From: Roseomonas sp. GC11
Lineage (GTDB): Bacteria > Pseudomonadota > Alphaproteobacteria > Acetobacterales > Acetobacteraceae
Reading direction: 5' to 3'
Assembly: GCF_024437745.1 (NCBI RefSeq)
Contig: NZ_JANFNY010000008.1
Location: 19,304-83,303 of the forward strand
Length of the DNA stretch: 64,000 nucleotides
The notes beneath the pieces are model-generated. The model worked only from the letters and a program-made list of their open reading frames with translations, made no database searches and was not told where the DNA came from. Each line of letters starts with the position of its first letter. Positions within the stretch are counted from its first letter, which is position 1. This document shows, piece after piece, positions 1-7,783 of this stretch. The translations under genes and the position numbers were made by a program.

Positions 1-1
1 C

Positions 2-466
2 TACCCGGACATCGCCCAGGCGCTGCAGGCGGACCTCGCCGCCATCGGCATCCGGCTGCGGATGCTGCCCGGCGAGAACCGGCAGGTGCTGACCAAGACG
101 CGCTCCCGCCAGCACGAGATGGCGCTCACCGCCTGGGGGGCGGATTATTTCGACCCGAACACCAATGCGGAAGCCTTCTGCGTCAATGCCGATAACGGGC
201 CGGAGGCGCGCGCCCGCACCCTGGCCTGGCGCAACAACTGGCAGGATGCGGCGATGACGGAGCGCTCCCTGGCCGCCCTGGCGGAGACGGACGGCACCCG
301 CCGCCTCGCTCTCTACGAGGCGCTCCAGCGCGACCATATGCAGGCCAGCCCCTTCGCCTTCCTGCTCCAGGGCACCACCACCGCCGCCTGCCGCAAGGGA
401 GTGGAGGGGGTGCGCCTCGCCACCATGGCGAATGACAACTCCTATGCCGAGGTGCGCAAGCCCTGA
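2..466 (+). CDS. ABC transporter substrate-binding protein, C-terminal part (peptide/nickel type, SBP_bac_5)
   Basis: Partial gene: the frame is open from the left edge and ends at a TGA at 464-466, leaving about 154 residues. The visible part begins YPDIAQALQADLAAIGIRL and continues with a lysine/arginine-poor lobe containing AWGADYFDPN. This is how the last third of periplasmic binding proteins of oligopeptide and nickel ABC importers reads, where an aspartate-rich loop precedes the closing helices. The protein would act in the periplasm, delivering its ligand to permeases encoded to the left of the window. The ligand cannot be read from the sequence. A flavin monooxygenase gene converges on it from the right, so the ligand may be linked to that catabolic cluster, but this is inference. 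Confidence 0.75.
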   Translation, partial: YPDIAQALQADLAAIGIRLRMLPGENRQVLTKTRSRQHEMALTAWGADYFDPNTNAEAFCVNADNGPEARARTLAWRNNWQDAAMTERSLAALAETDGTRRLALYEALQRDHMQASPFAFLLQGTTTAACRKGVEGVRLATMANDNSYAEVRKP

Positions 467-475
467 GGCCGTGCT

Positions 476-504
476 CCCGCCGGCGGTCCCCCACCGCCGG
501 CGGG
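476..504. terminator. GC-rich hairpin between convergent genes
   Basis: A perfect 12 bp inverted repeat (CCCGCCGGCGGT at 476-487, its complement at 493-504) with a five-C loop lies in the 63 bases between the stop of the binding-protein gene and the stop of the opposing monooxygenase gene. There is no T-run on either side, so it would be a stem-type terminator or transcript 3' end stabiliser serving both strands. Confidence 0.5.
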
Positions 505-529
505 CGCGCCCCTCTCCGGGGCGGCGGGC

Positions 530-1867
530 CTATTCGGCCGCCGCCTGCCGGGAGAAGGCATTCGCCGGCCGCGGCAGGCCCAGATTCTCGCGCAGCGTCG
601 GCCCGTCATAGTCTGTCCTGGCCAGGCCGCGCCGGCGCAGGATGGGCAGCACATCCTCGACGAAGCGCTCGAACTGCGTCGGGAAGAAGGGCGGCATGAT
701 GTTGAAGCCATCCGCCGCCCCGGCCCGGAACCAGCTTTCCAGCGCATCGGCGATCTGCTCGGGCCTGCCCCAGACGATGCGGTGCCCGCGCGCCCCGGCC
801 ACCAGATAATACAGCTCCCGCAGCGTCAGATTCTGCGTGCGGGCGAGGTCGGTCAGCAGTCTGGCGCGGCTCTGGAGCTGGTCGCTCTCCGGCAGGTCGG
901 GCAGGGGGCCATCGAGGTCGAAGCCGCTGATGTCGTGCCCCAGCCGGTCGGACAGCAGGCGGATCGCCGCCGCCGGGTCGATCCCGCCCTGAAGCTCGGC
1001 ATAGAGGGCGCGGGCCTCGGCCTCCGTGCCGCCGATCACCGGGCAGACACCGGGCAGGACCAGAAGGTGGTCCGGGTCGCGGCCAAAGGCGCGGGCCTGC
1101 TGCTTCAGCCCCTGGGTGAAGGCACGGCCCTCCTCCAGCGTCTGCTGCGCGGTGAAGACCATGTCCGCCGTGCGCGCCGCCAGCCGCTGCCCCGGCGCCG
1201 AGGAGCCCGCCTGGATGACGACGGGGTGCCCCTGCGGCGGCCGCGAGACGTTGAGCGGCCCCTTCACCGAGAAATACCGCCCCGCATGGTCGAGCGTGCG
1301 CAGCGCGCCGGGGCGGATGAAATGCCCGCTGGCCTTGTCCTGGATGATGGCGCCGTCGTCGAAGCTGTCCCACAGCCCGCGCACCACCTGGAGGAATTCC
1401 TCGGCGATCGCGTAGCGCTCATCATGCGCCGGGTGCTCGCCGCGCGAGAAATTCGCCGCCGAGCGGGCATAGGAGGTGGTCACCGCATTCCACGCCGCCC
1501 GCCCGCCCGAGACATGGTCAAGCGAGGCGAAGACGCGCGCGACGTGGAAAGGCTCGCTGTAGGTCGTCGAGGCGGTGGCGGCGAGGCCGATCTGCCGCGT
1601 CACCATCGCCAGGGCCGAGAGCAGCACCAGCGGCTCGATCCGCGCGATGGTGGAGGGGTGGGCATCCGCCCCCGTCGTCAGCCCGTCGGCGAGGAAGAGG
1701 AGATCGAATTTTCCCGCCTCGGCGGTGGCGGCGATGCGGCGGAGCAGGGGCAGGTTCTCACCGCCCGATTCCGCCTCCGGGTGCCGCCAGCCCGCCACGT
1801 GGTGGCCCGCTCCCTGCAGGAACAGGCCAAGGCGCATCGGCACCGGGCGCATCGGCTGCTTGCTCAT
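530..1867 (-). CDS. LLM-class flavin-dependent monooxygenase (NtaA/SnaA/DszA family)
   Basis: 445-residue protein of the bacterial luciferase-like superfamily. The N-terminus RLGLFLQGAGHHVAGWRHP is the hallmark of the two-component NtaA/DszA/SnaA branch, whose members use FMNH2 from a separate reductase to oxidise C-N, C-S or similar bonds (nitrilotriacetate, dibenzothiophene sulfone, alkyl sulfides). The start ATG at 1867 was chosen because a GGAGGAG ribosome site lies just upstream and because the family consensus begins there; the frame stays open upstream only as a shadow of the next gene. The gene follows the Bug binding-protein gene by 13 bases, so the two form an operon. No reductase gene is visible in the window. 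The substrate is unknown; length and motifs are normal for the family. Confidence 0.88.
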   Translation of the reverse strand: MSKQPMRPVPMRLGLFLQGAGHHVAGWRHPEAESGGENLPLLRRIAATAEAGKFDLLFLADGLTTGADAHPSTIARIEPLVLLSALAMVTRQIGLAATASTTYSEPFHVARVFASLDHVSGGRAAWNAVTTSYARSAANFSRGEHPAHDERYAIAEEFLQVVRGLWDSFDDGAIIQDKASGHFIRPGALRTLDHAGRYFSVKGPLNVSRPPQGHPVVIQAGSSAPGQRLAARTADMVFTAQQTLEEGRAFTQGLKQQARAFGRDPDHLLVLPGVCPVIGGTEAEARALYAELQGGIDPAAAIRLLSDRLGHDISGFDLDGPLPDLPESDQLQSRARLLTDLARTQNLTLRELYYLVAGARGHRIVWGRPEQIADALESWFRAGAADGFNIMPPFFPTQFERFVEDVLPILRRRGLARTDYDGPTLRENLGLPRPANAFSRQAAAE

Positions 1868-1880
1868 GCGCGTCTCCTCC

Positions 1881-2882
1881 TCAGTCCAGCACCAGATTGG
1901 TGCTCTCGCGCAGCCGCGTCCACTTGGTGATCTCGCGCTCCAGCTGCTGCGCCAGTTCCTCCGGCGTGCCGCCGACGAACTCCACCCCCTCCTCGGCGAA
2001 GCGGCGGCGCAGCTCTTCCCCAGCGATGGCACGGTTGAGGGCGTCATTGAGGCGCCGCACCACCCCGGCCGGCGTACCGGCGGGGGCGTAGAGGCCGTTC
2101 CAGCTTGTCACCTCGAAGCCCGGCACCCGCTCGGCCACCGCGGGCACCCCGGGCAGGATGGGCGAGCGCGTGGCGCCGGAGACGGCGATGGCGCGCACCT
2201 GCCCGCCCCTGAGCATCGGCAGTGCCTCCAGCGTCTGGGCGAAGGAGGCGTGCACCCGCCCGCTGGTGATGTCGAGCGCCGCCGCCGCGCCGCCCTTGTA
2301 GGGCACGGAGGTGATCGCGAGGCCCGCCTGCTGGGCCAGCAGGTCGCCGGCGAGGCGCGGCGCCGTGACGGCACCCGAATTGGCGAGGGTCAGCTGGCCC
2401 GGATGCCGCTTCGCCCAGGCGATCAGCCCTTCGAGATCCTCCACCGGCAGGGACGGGCCGGCCACCAGAACATAGGGCAGCGTCGCCACGCGCCCGACAG
2501 GCAGCAGCGCCTGGCGCGGATCGCCCGGCGGCAGGGCAGGCTGGAAGACCGGGTTGATGGACAGCGCCGGTGTGCCGAGCAGCAGCGTGTGCCCGTCCGG
2601 CTCGGCGCGGGCGACAAGGGCGCTGGCGATCGAGGTCGAGCCACCGGCGCGGTTGTCCACCAGCACCGGCGTGCCCAGCAGGGGCGCCAGCCGCTCGGCC
2701 AGGGCGCGGGCGATGATGTCCACCCCGCCGCCGGGCGGGAAGGGGACAACCAGCGTCACCGGGCGGGAGCCGAAGGCGGCGGCGCGTGCCACGCGCGGCG
2801 CGGCCATGCCCAGCGCGAGGCCACAGCCCAGGGCCGAGAGCAGGCAACGGCGGGGGAAGGGCGGAAGCGGGGCAGGCGGCAT
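1881..2882 (-). CDS. Bug-family (TctC-type) tripartite tricarboxylate transporter substrate-binding protein
   Basis: 333-residue periplasmic binding protein. It starts with an arginine-rich signal peptide (residues 1-29, hydrophobic stretch LLSALGCGLALGMAA). The mature part has the family landmarks VTLVVPFPPGGGVDIIAR, where the beta-alpha loop binds the ligand carboxylate, LVDNRAGG, and VPYKGG. Bug proteins capture carboxylates and other small anions; many are orphans without TctA/TctB permeases, as here. The ATG at 2882 was chosen because the signal peptide begins there. It is the first gene of a two-gene minus-strand operon with the monooxygenase and lies divergent to a TauD-like dioxygenase, which suggests it senses or imports the substrate of those oxygenases (inference). 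Confidence 0.9.
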   Translation of the reverse strand: MPPAPLPPFPRRCLLSALGCGLALGMAAPRVARAAAFGSRPVTLVVPFPPGGGVDIIARALAERLAPLLGTPVLVDNRAGGSTSIASALVARAEPDGHTLLLGTPALSINPVFQPALPPGDPRQALLPVGRVATLPYVLVAGPSLPVEDLEGLIAWAKRHPGQLTLANSGAVTAPRLAGDLLAQQAGLAITSVPYKGGAAAALDITSGRVHASFAQTLEALPMLRGGQVRAIAVSGATRSPILPGVPAVAERVPGFEVTSWNGLYAPAGTPAGVVRRLNDALNRAIAGEELRRRFAEEGVEFVGGTPEELAQQLEREITKWTRLRESTNLVLD

Positions 2883-2909
2883 GGCGGCGCTTTCACACGA
2901 AAAAATATT

Positions 2910-2979
2910 GTGAATTAATGAGAATATTCGGATGCTTTGATGGATTGCGTATCGGCTTGCGCGGGTCAATATAATTCAC
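2910..2979. promoter_or_regulatory. Inverted-repeat operator candidate in divergent AT-rich region
   Basis: The 140 bases between the divergent Bug and TauD-like genes are strikingly AT-rich for this genome. GTGAATTA at 2910-2917 is repeated in inverted orientation as TAATTCAC at 2972-2979, with an 8 bp palindrome GAATATTC at 2922-2929 between them. The arrangement looks like a pair of regulator half-sites spanning both promoters. No regulator gene is next to it in the window. Confidence 0.4.
2945..2975 (+). promoter_or_regulatory. Promoter candidate for the TauD-like dioxygenase gene
   Basis: A perfect sigma-70 type -10 box TATAAT sits at 2970-2975, with TTGCGT at 2945-2950 as a possible -35 box at a long 19-base spacing. 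The predicted start of transcription, near 2982, falls at the edge of the 20 bp palindrome at 2982-3001 and about 40 bases before the ATG. Confidence 0.45.
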
Positions 2980-2981
2980 GT

Positions 2982-3001
2982 AAAAATTCATATGAATTTT
3001 T
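2982..3001. promoter_or_regulatory. 20 bp perfect palindrome (operator candidate)
   Basis: AAAAATTCAT followed directly by its complement ATGAATTTTT forms a perfect 20 bp palindrome 21 bases upstream of the TauD-like start. It immediately follows the TATAAT box, a position where a bound repressor would block transcription. In a genome of about 70 percent GC such a site is unlikely to be chance. Confidence 0.45.
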
Positions 3002-3022
3002 TGAACCACAGGATATTTCGCC

Positions 3023-4066
3023 ATGCCGCTGGATGAGGCCTTCTCTTCCCACCGCCCGATTGGCGGCCCCGCCGCCTGGCGCGGCCCGGCCATCGCCGCC
3101 GCGCGGGACTGGGAATACCGCCTGAGCCCGGCGGATATCGAGGACATCGCCGCAGCCCTCGCCGTTGCCAAGGCCTCCGGCCGGGCAGCCTCCGCCATCG
3201 GCCGAGCGGAATTTCCCCTGCCGCATTTTGGGGAAACCCTGGCCGGGCTGCTCGCCGGGCTACGCGGCGGGCGGGGCTTCCTGCTCCTGCGCGGCCTGCC
3301 GGTGGACCGCTTCAGCGAGATCGAGCGGGAGGTGATCTTCTTCGGCCTCGGCGCCCATCTCGGGCGGGCAGTTTCACAGAATGCGCATGGGGAATTGCTC
3401 GGCTATGTCTTCGACCAGGGCCGCACCCATGCCATGGCCAATACGCGCGGCTACCAGACCAAGGCCGATCTGACCTTCCACACCGACCGCTGCGACCTCG
3501 TGGGCCTGCTGTGCCACCGGGCCGCGAAACAGGGCGGGGAAAGCAGCGTCGTCAGCACCGCCGCCATCCATGACGAAATCCTGCGCACCCGGCCTGACCT
3601 GCTGCCGCTGCTCTATCGTGGTTTCCACTATGGTGAGCGGGAGGCGGCGGATAGCGCCGATGGCGTCTCCGCCCGGCGCATCCCGGTCTTTTCCGAACGC
3701 GACGGGGTGGTGAGCTGCCGCTTCATCAGCCGCGCCATCGAACTGGCCTGGAAGCGCGGCGTGCCCGCCAGCCCGGCCGAGGTCGAGGCGCTGGAACTGA
3801 TGAAGCACTACACCGAACACCCGGATTTCCGCCTCGACATGGTGCTGGAGGCGGGGGACATGCAGTTCTGCAACAATTATGTCACCGCCCATGCGCGCAC
3901 CGCCTTCGAGGATTTCCCCGAACCGGAGCGCAGGCGGCTGATGGTCCGCCTCTGGCTCTCCTTCCGCGATCCCTGGCCGCTGGCCAGTGATTTTGGCGAG
4001 CATGAGGGCATTCCCTTCCGCCCCGAGGCCGGCCCCGCCCCCGCGCCGCCGCCACGCCAGGGTTGA
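3023..4066 (+). CDS. TauD/TfdA-family Fe(II)/2-oxoglutarate dioxygenase
   Basis: 347-residue cytoplasmic oxygenase. The iron-binding triad is visible: HTD at residues 153-155, and His290 in NNYVTAHARTAFEDF. Arg309 in MVRLWLSF is the expected 2-oxoglutarate carboxylate ligand. Family members hydroxylate a carbon next to sulfonate, ether, amine or carboxylate groups, using 2-oxoglutarate and O2 and releasing succinate. It starts at an ATG behind the AT-rich palindromic promoter region and is followed about 140 bases later by an RraA-like aldolase gene on the same strand. Together with the divergent flavin monooxygenase it suggests an oxidative degradation cluster. The substrate cannot be told from sequence; the protein is closer in layout to the larger gamma-butyrobetaine/clavaminate-synthase-like branch than to E. 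coli TauD. Confidence 0.85.
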   Translation: MPLDEAFSSHRPIGGPAAWRGPAIAAARDWEYRLSPADIEDIAAALAVAKASGRAASAIGRAEFPLPHFGETLAGLLAGLRGGRGFLLLRGLPVDRFSEIEREVIFFGLGAHLGRAVSQNAHGELLGYVFDQGRTHAMANTRGYQTKADLTFHTDRCDLVGLLCHRAAKQGGESSVVSTAAIHDEILRTRPDLLPLLYRGFHYGEREAADSADGVSARRIPVFSERDGVVSCRFISRAIELAWKRGVPASPAEVEALELMKHYTEHPDFRLDMVLEAGDMQFCNNYVTAHARTAFEDFPEPERRRLMVRLWLSFRDPWPLASDFGEHEGIPFRPEAGPAPAPPPRQG

Positions 4067-4208
4067 AGGCGGCCAGGGCTGAAGGCGGGCAGGGGGGCTT
4101 TGCGGCAGCGGCCGGAGCGCGCAACATCCGCGGCCCATCTTGTCCGGAAGCCTGTGCGATGCCGTGTCTCTTCTCCCTCCCTCTGCTCACCGTCGCGGGA
4201 CAGCCACG

Positions 4209-4883
4209 GTGAGCGCCGTGCTGCCGGGCGCGCGGCGCCTGCCCTCTGCCCCCCAGGCCGATGCCGCGCTGGTCGAGGCCTTCCGGGGCCGTGCCGTGGC
4301 CAACATCAGCGACAATCTGGCGCGGCTGAGCGTCGCGGTGGGGCTGCGCCCCTTCCACCGCGGCGGCACCCTTGCCGGCACGGCGCTGACCGTGCGCACC
4401 CGCCCGGGGGATAATCTGGTGATCCACCAGGCGCTGGAGATCCTGCGCCCGGGGGATGTGCTGGTGGTCGATGGCGGCGGCGACATCAGCCGCGCCCTGG
4501 TGGGGGAGATCATGAAGGCCGTGGCGCAGAGCCGGGGCTGCGTGGGCTTCGTCATCGATGGTGCCATCCGCGATGCCGATGCCTTCGCGCGCGATACCTT
4601 CCCCTGCTTCGCGCGCGGGGCGATCCATGCCGGCCCCTACAAGAACGGCCCCGGCGAATACAACGTGCCGGTGAGCATCGGCGGCATGGTGGTGCAGCCG
4701 GGTGATATCGTGGTGGGGGATGGCGACGGGGTGGTGGCCTTCCCCGCCGAGGCCGGCCCCGCCCTGCTGGAGGCGACGCTGCGGCAGGAGGAGCACGAGG
4801 CCGCCACCCTGCGCAGCATCGCCGAGGGCCGCTACACCGGCAGCTATGGCCGCCCGGACGCCGCCGCCGCGCCACGCGGCTGA
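4209..4883 (+). CDS. RraA-like / HMG-CHA class II pyruvate aldolase family protein
   Basis: 224 residues if the GTG at 4209 is used; a TTG at 4140 would add 23 residues with no family similarity. A GGGA motif lies about eight bases before the GTG. The core has GDVLVVDGGGD, then GE, then VIDGAIRDADAF, the conserved block whose Arg-Asp pair binds Mg and pyruvate enolate in 4-hydroxy-4-methyl-2-oxoglutarate/4-carboxy-4-hydroxy-2-oxoadipate aldolases. RraA proteins of the same fold instead inhibit RNase E. Neighbouring oxygenase and binding-protein genes favour a catabolic aldolase or decarboxylase role here, but this is inference. The family is commonly annotated as RraA family protein or dimethylmenaquinone methyltransferase, the latter a misnomer. 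Confidence 0.8.
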   Translation: MSAVLPGARRLPSAPQADAALVEAFRGRAVANISDNLARLSVAVGLRPFHRGGTLAGTALTVRTRPGDNLVIHQALEILRPGDVLVVDGGGDISRALVGEIMKAVAQSRGCVGFVIDGAIRDADAFARDTFPCFARGAIHAGPYKNGPGEYNVPVSIGGMVVQPGDIVVGDGDGVVAFPAEAGPALLEATLRQEEHEAATLRSIAEGRYTGSYGRPDAAAAPRG

Positions 4884-4916
4884 GAGAGTGTTTGGAAATT
4901 CCTGGCCCTTGCAGGT

Positions 4917-5062
4917 TTGAGGGGGCTTTGCCCCCTCAAACTCCCCCAGCAGGGGACGGGGTCCCCTGCACCCGCCAGCAGGGGGCATCCACAAATGGGT
5001 TTCCAAAGGCCTCAGGCCTTTGGTCGGGAGAGTTTGAGAGGGGCGAAGCCCCTCTCAAGAGC
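4917..5062 (+). repeat. Dispersed four-hairpin intergenic repeat, family 1, copy A
   Basis: About 146 bases shared with copies at 23784-23942 and 57079-57242. It contains four perfect hairpins, each with a three-base loop: TTGAGGGGGC/GCCCCCTCAA (loop TTT), CAGGGGAC/GTCCCCTG, CCAAAGGCC/GGCCTTTGG (loop TCA) and TTGAGAGGGGC/GCCCCTCTCAA (loop GAA). It lies directly behind the RraA-like gene and ends about 80 bases before the next gene. Short open frames inside it are translations of the repeat and not genes. It could serve as a terminator or a mobile palindromic element. Confidence 0.85.
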
Positions 5063-5143
5063 GCATGCCGTTGAGGCTATCCCGTGCCGCCTGTTGCGTT
5101 CGGTTGCTGGTGCGCCGGGCGGTCTGGCGCTAAGCACGCGGCG

Positions 5144-6232
5144 ATGTCTCCGCCGATTCTGACCGTCGTCATCCCCTGCTACAACGAGGCCCTGAACGTC
5201 GCGCCCATGGTCGCGCGGCTGGAGGAGGCCCTGCACGGAATCGCCTGGGAGGCGATCTTCGTCGATGACAACAGCCCCGACGGCACCACCGCCGTGGCGA
5301 AGGCGATCGCGGCGCGCGACAGCCGCATCCGCTGTATCCGCCGCGTCGGCCGGCGCGGCCTCTCCTCCGCCTGTGTCGAGGGCATGCTGGCCTCTTCCGC
5401 GCCTTATGTCGCTGTCATCGATGGCGACCTCCAGCATGACGAGACGCTGCTGCCGCGCATGCTGGCGGCGCTCCAGGCCGGGGAGGGGGAGGTGGCCATC
5501 GGCAGCCGCCATGTCGAGGGCGGCGCCTCCACCGAGGGCTTCTCCGCCCTGCGCCAGAAGATCAGCGATGGCGGCATCACCCTGGCGCAGCTGTTCCTGC
5601 CGGTGCGGGTGGCGGACCCGATGAGCGGCTTCTTCATGCTGCCCCGCCCGCTGCTGGAGGAGGTGGCCCCCCGCCTGACCGGGCGCGGCTTCAAGATCCT
5701 GCTGGACATCCTGCTCTCGGCCGGGCGGAAGCTGCGGGTGGTGGAACTACCCTACAGCTTCCGCGCCCGGCAGGCCGGGGAATCCAAGCTGGATACCCGC
5801 GTGCTGCTCGATTTCGCCGCCCTGCTGGTGGACAAGGCCACGGGCGGGCTGCTGCCGCTGCGCTTCCTCTCCTTCGCCCTGATCGGCGCGCTGGGCATCC
5901 TGGTGCACATGGCGGTGCTCGCCGTGGTGCTGGGGCCGCTGGCCTTCCACAGTGCGCAATGGCTGGCCAGCTTCGCCGCCATGACGGTGAATTTCTGGCT
6001 CAACAACCGCCTCACCTACAATGACGTCCGCCTGAGGCGCGGCGCGCTGTGGCGCGGGCTGGCGCTGTTCTATCTCGTCTGCGGCGTGGGCGTGGCCGCC
6101 AATGTCGGCGTGGCCGGGCTGCTGCTGCGCGAGGGCGTGGCGAATTGGGGCCTGGCCGGCGCGGCCGGCGCGCTGCTGACGGTGGTGTGGAACTATGCCG
6201 TCTCCGCCACCCTGGTCTGGCGCGCCCGGTGA
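5144..6232 (+). CDS. Family 2 glycosyltransferase with C-terminal GtrA-type membrane domain (DPM1-like)
   Basis: 362 residues from the ATG at 5144, where the family consensus LTVVIPCYNEALNVAPMV begins; an upstream in-frame GTG at 5084 lies too close to the repeat element to be convincing. Residues 1-230 are a GT-A domain with nucleotide-sugar motifs VDDNSPDGT (40-48) and VIDGDLQHD (91-99), typical of polyprenyl-phosphate mannose/glucose synthases. Residues about 245-360 form four membrane helices of the GtrA/DPMS type with FWLNNRLTYN. The enzyme would load a sugar onto undecaprenyl phosphate at the inner membrane. Its stop codon overlaps the start of the next gene, an ArnT/PMT-like transferase that would use such a lipid-linked sugar, so the two probably form one glycan-modification pathway. 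Confidence 0.9.
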   Translation: MSPPILTVVIPCYNEALNVAPMVARLEEALHGIAWEAIFVDDNSPDGTTAVAKAIAARDSRIRCIRRVGRRGLSSACVEGMLASSAPYVAVIDGDLQHDETLLPRMLAALQAGEGEVAIGSRHVEGGASTEGFSALRQKISDGGITLAQLFLPVRVADPMSGFFMLPRPLLEEVAPRLTGRGFKILLDILLSAGRKLRVVELPYSFRARQAGESKLDTRVLLDFAALLVDKATGGLLPLRFLSFALIGALGILVHMAVLAVVLGPLAFHSAQWLASFAAMTVNFWLNNRLTYNDVRLRRGALWRGLALFYLVCGVGVAANVGVAGLLLREGVANWGLAGAAGALLTVVWNYAVSATLVWRAR

Positions 6233-7704
6233 GCCTGCTCCCCCGCTTCCGGGCTGCGGCGCCCTGGGCCGGCGCCTGGCTTTGGGCCCTGGCGGGGCTG
6301 ACGCTGCTGCGCCTGCTCGCCGCCTTCTGGCTGCCGCCGGCGCCGGATGAAGCCTATTACTGGGTCTGGGGGCGTGCCCTGGCCCCCGGCTATTACGACC
6401 ACCCGCCGATGGTGGCGCTATGGACCGCCGCGGGCAGCGCCCTGGCGGGGGATACGGCACTGGGCCTGCGCCTGCTCGGCCCGCTCGGGGTGGCCATCGC
6501 CTCGGTGCTGCTGGCATGCGGGGGGGAGGCGCTCTATCCCGGCCGGAAGGCGGGGGTCTGGGCGGCGGCGCTGCTCAACGCCACCCTGTTCTTCGGCGCC
6601 GGCGCGGTGCTGATGACGCCGGACACGCCGCTGCTGGCCTTCTGGTGCGCCGCGCTCTGGGCCCTGGCCCGGCTGCAGGCCAGCCAGGATGGCCGCTGGT
6701 GGCTGGCCTTCGGCGTGCTGGCGGGGCTGGCGCTGCTCTCCAAATACACCGCCGTGCTGCTGGGCGGCGGGGTGGTGCTCTGGCTGCTGGCCGAACCCAC
6801 CGCCCGCCGCTGGCTGCGGGGCTGGCATCTCTGGGCTGGCGGCGCGCTGGCGGTGCTGGTGTTCAGCCCCGTCATCCTGTGGAACGCCGCGCATGGCTGG
6901 GCCAGCTTCGCCAAGCAGGGCGGGCGCGCCGGCTCCTCCGGCGGTGGCTCGGCGCTGCGCTATCTGGCGGAATTGCTGGGCGGGCAGCTGGGCCTCGCCA
7001 CACCGGTCATCTTCGTGCTCTGTGTGGCGGGCACGGCGCTGGCCTGCCGCCGCTGGTGGCGCGGGCGGGATGCCACTGCGGGGCTCCTCGTGGCGCTGAC
7101 CGTCCCCGCAGCGCTGCTCTTCCTCTGGCAGGCCACCGGCAACCGGGTGCAGGGCAATTGGCCGGCCATCCTCTACCCAACCGCCTGCCTTGCCGCCGCG
7201 GCGTATCTGCAGGGGCGCTGGCTGCCCTGGCGGCGCATCGGCATGGGGTTGGGCCTCGCCCTGGCGGTGCTCGCCCTTGCGCAGGCGGCCTTTGCCCCCC
7301 TGCCGCTCGCCCGCCGCCATGACCCGACCCTGGCCCGGCTGGGCGGCTGGGACGCTTTCGCCGCCCGGGTCGAGCAGGCCCGGCGCGAGCAGGGCGCCAC
7401 CTTCGTCGCCGCCGAGGAATATGGCCTGGCCAGTGAACTGGCCCTGCACCTGCCGCCCGGTGTCGCCGTGGTGGCGCTGGGCGACCGCTGGGACATGTTC
7501 GACCTCCACGCCCCTCCGGCCGCCGGCCAGGGCCTGCTGGTCCGCAGCGAGCGCCGCAGCGAGGCCCCGCTCTGGCCCAGCGCGGTGGAGCAGGGCGGGC
7601 TCACACGCAGCCGGAAAGGCATCGAGGCAGAGCGCTACCGCCTCTACCGGGTGGATCTTTCGGCGCGGACGCCGCCCCTGGCCCTGCTGCCCAGCCGTCG
7701 CTGA
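6229..7704 (+). CDS. ArnT/PMT-like GT-C family membrane glycosyltransferase
   Basis: 491 residues from a GTG at 6229 that overlaps the TGA of the previous gene (GTGA). The N-terminal helix is followed by PPAPDEAYYWVWGRALAPGYYDHPPMV, here given in parts: DEAYYW carries the catalytic acidic residue of the first periplasmic loop in PMT_2/ArnT-type enzymes, and YYDHPPMV is the second signature. About ten hydrophobic segments follow, with a soluble C-terminal domain. Such proteins transfer a sugar from a polyprenyl phosphate donor to lipid A, protein or a cell-wall glycan on the periplasmic side. The coupled upstream gene is the likely donor synthase. The acceptor is not identifiable. Confidence 0.85.
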   Translation: MSLLPRFRAAAPWAGAWLWALAGLTLLRLLAAFWLPPAPDEAYYWVWGRALAPGYYDHPPMVALWTAAGSALAGDTALGLRLLGPLGVAIASVLLACGGEALYPGRKAGVWAAALLNATLFFGAGAVLMTPDTPLLAFWCAALWALARLQASQDGRWWLAFGVLAGLALLSKYTAVLLGGGVVLWLLAEPTARRWLRGWHLWAGGALAVLVFSPVILWNAAHGWASFAKQGGRAGSSGGGSALRYLAELLGGQLGLATPVIFVLCVAGTALACRRWWRGRDATAGLLVALTVPAALLFLWQATGNRVQGNWPAILYPTACLAAAAYLQGRWLPWRRIGMGLGLALAVLALAQAAFAPLPLARRHDPTLARLGGWDAFAARVEQARREQGATFVAAEEYGLASELALHLPPGVAVVALGDRWDMFDLHAPPAAGQGLLVRSERRSEAPLWPSAVEQGGLTRSRKGIEAERYRLYRVDLSARTPPLALLPSRR

Positions 7705-7783
7705 GGCAGCACGCGCTGAGGCAGCACCCTGGCATGGGCGGCGCGGCACCCTACATGCGTTGCAGCGCAGGGAGAGCGAGACC

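Noticed and set aside
1575..2918. 447-codon plus-strand frame opposite the monooxygenase and Bug genes
   Set aside because: Antisense to two recognisable genes; no motif.
5084..5143. Upstream GTG start for the family 2 glycosyltransferase
   Set aside because: The added 20 residues resemble no family member and the codon lies next to repeat copy A.
4892..5162. Short plus-strand frames starting MRGLCPLKLPQQGTG, also found near 23785 and 57080
   Set aside because: These are translations of repeat family 1, recurring because the DNA repeat recurs; no ribosome site or conserved end.
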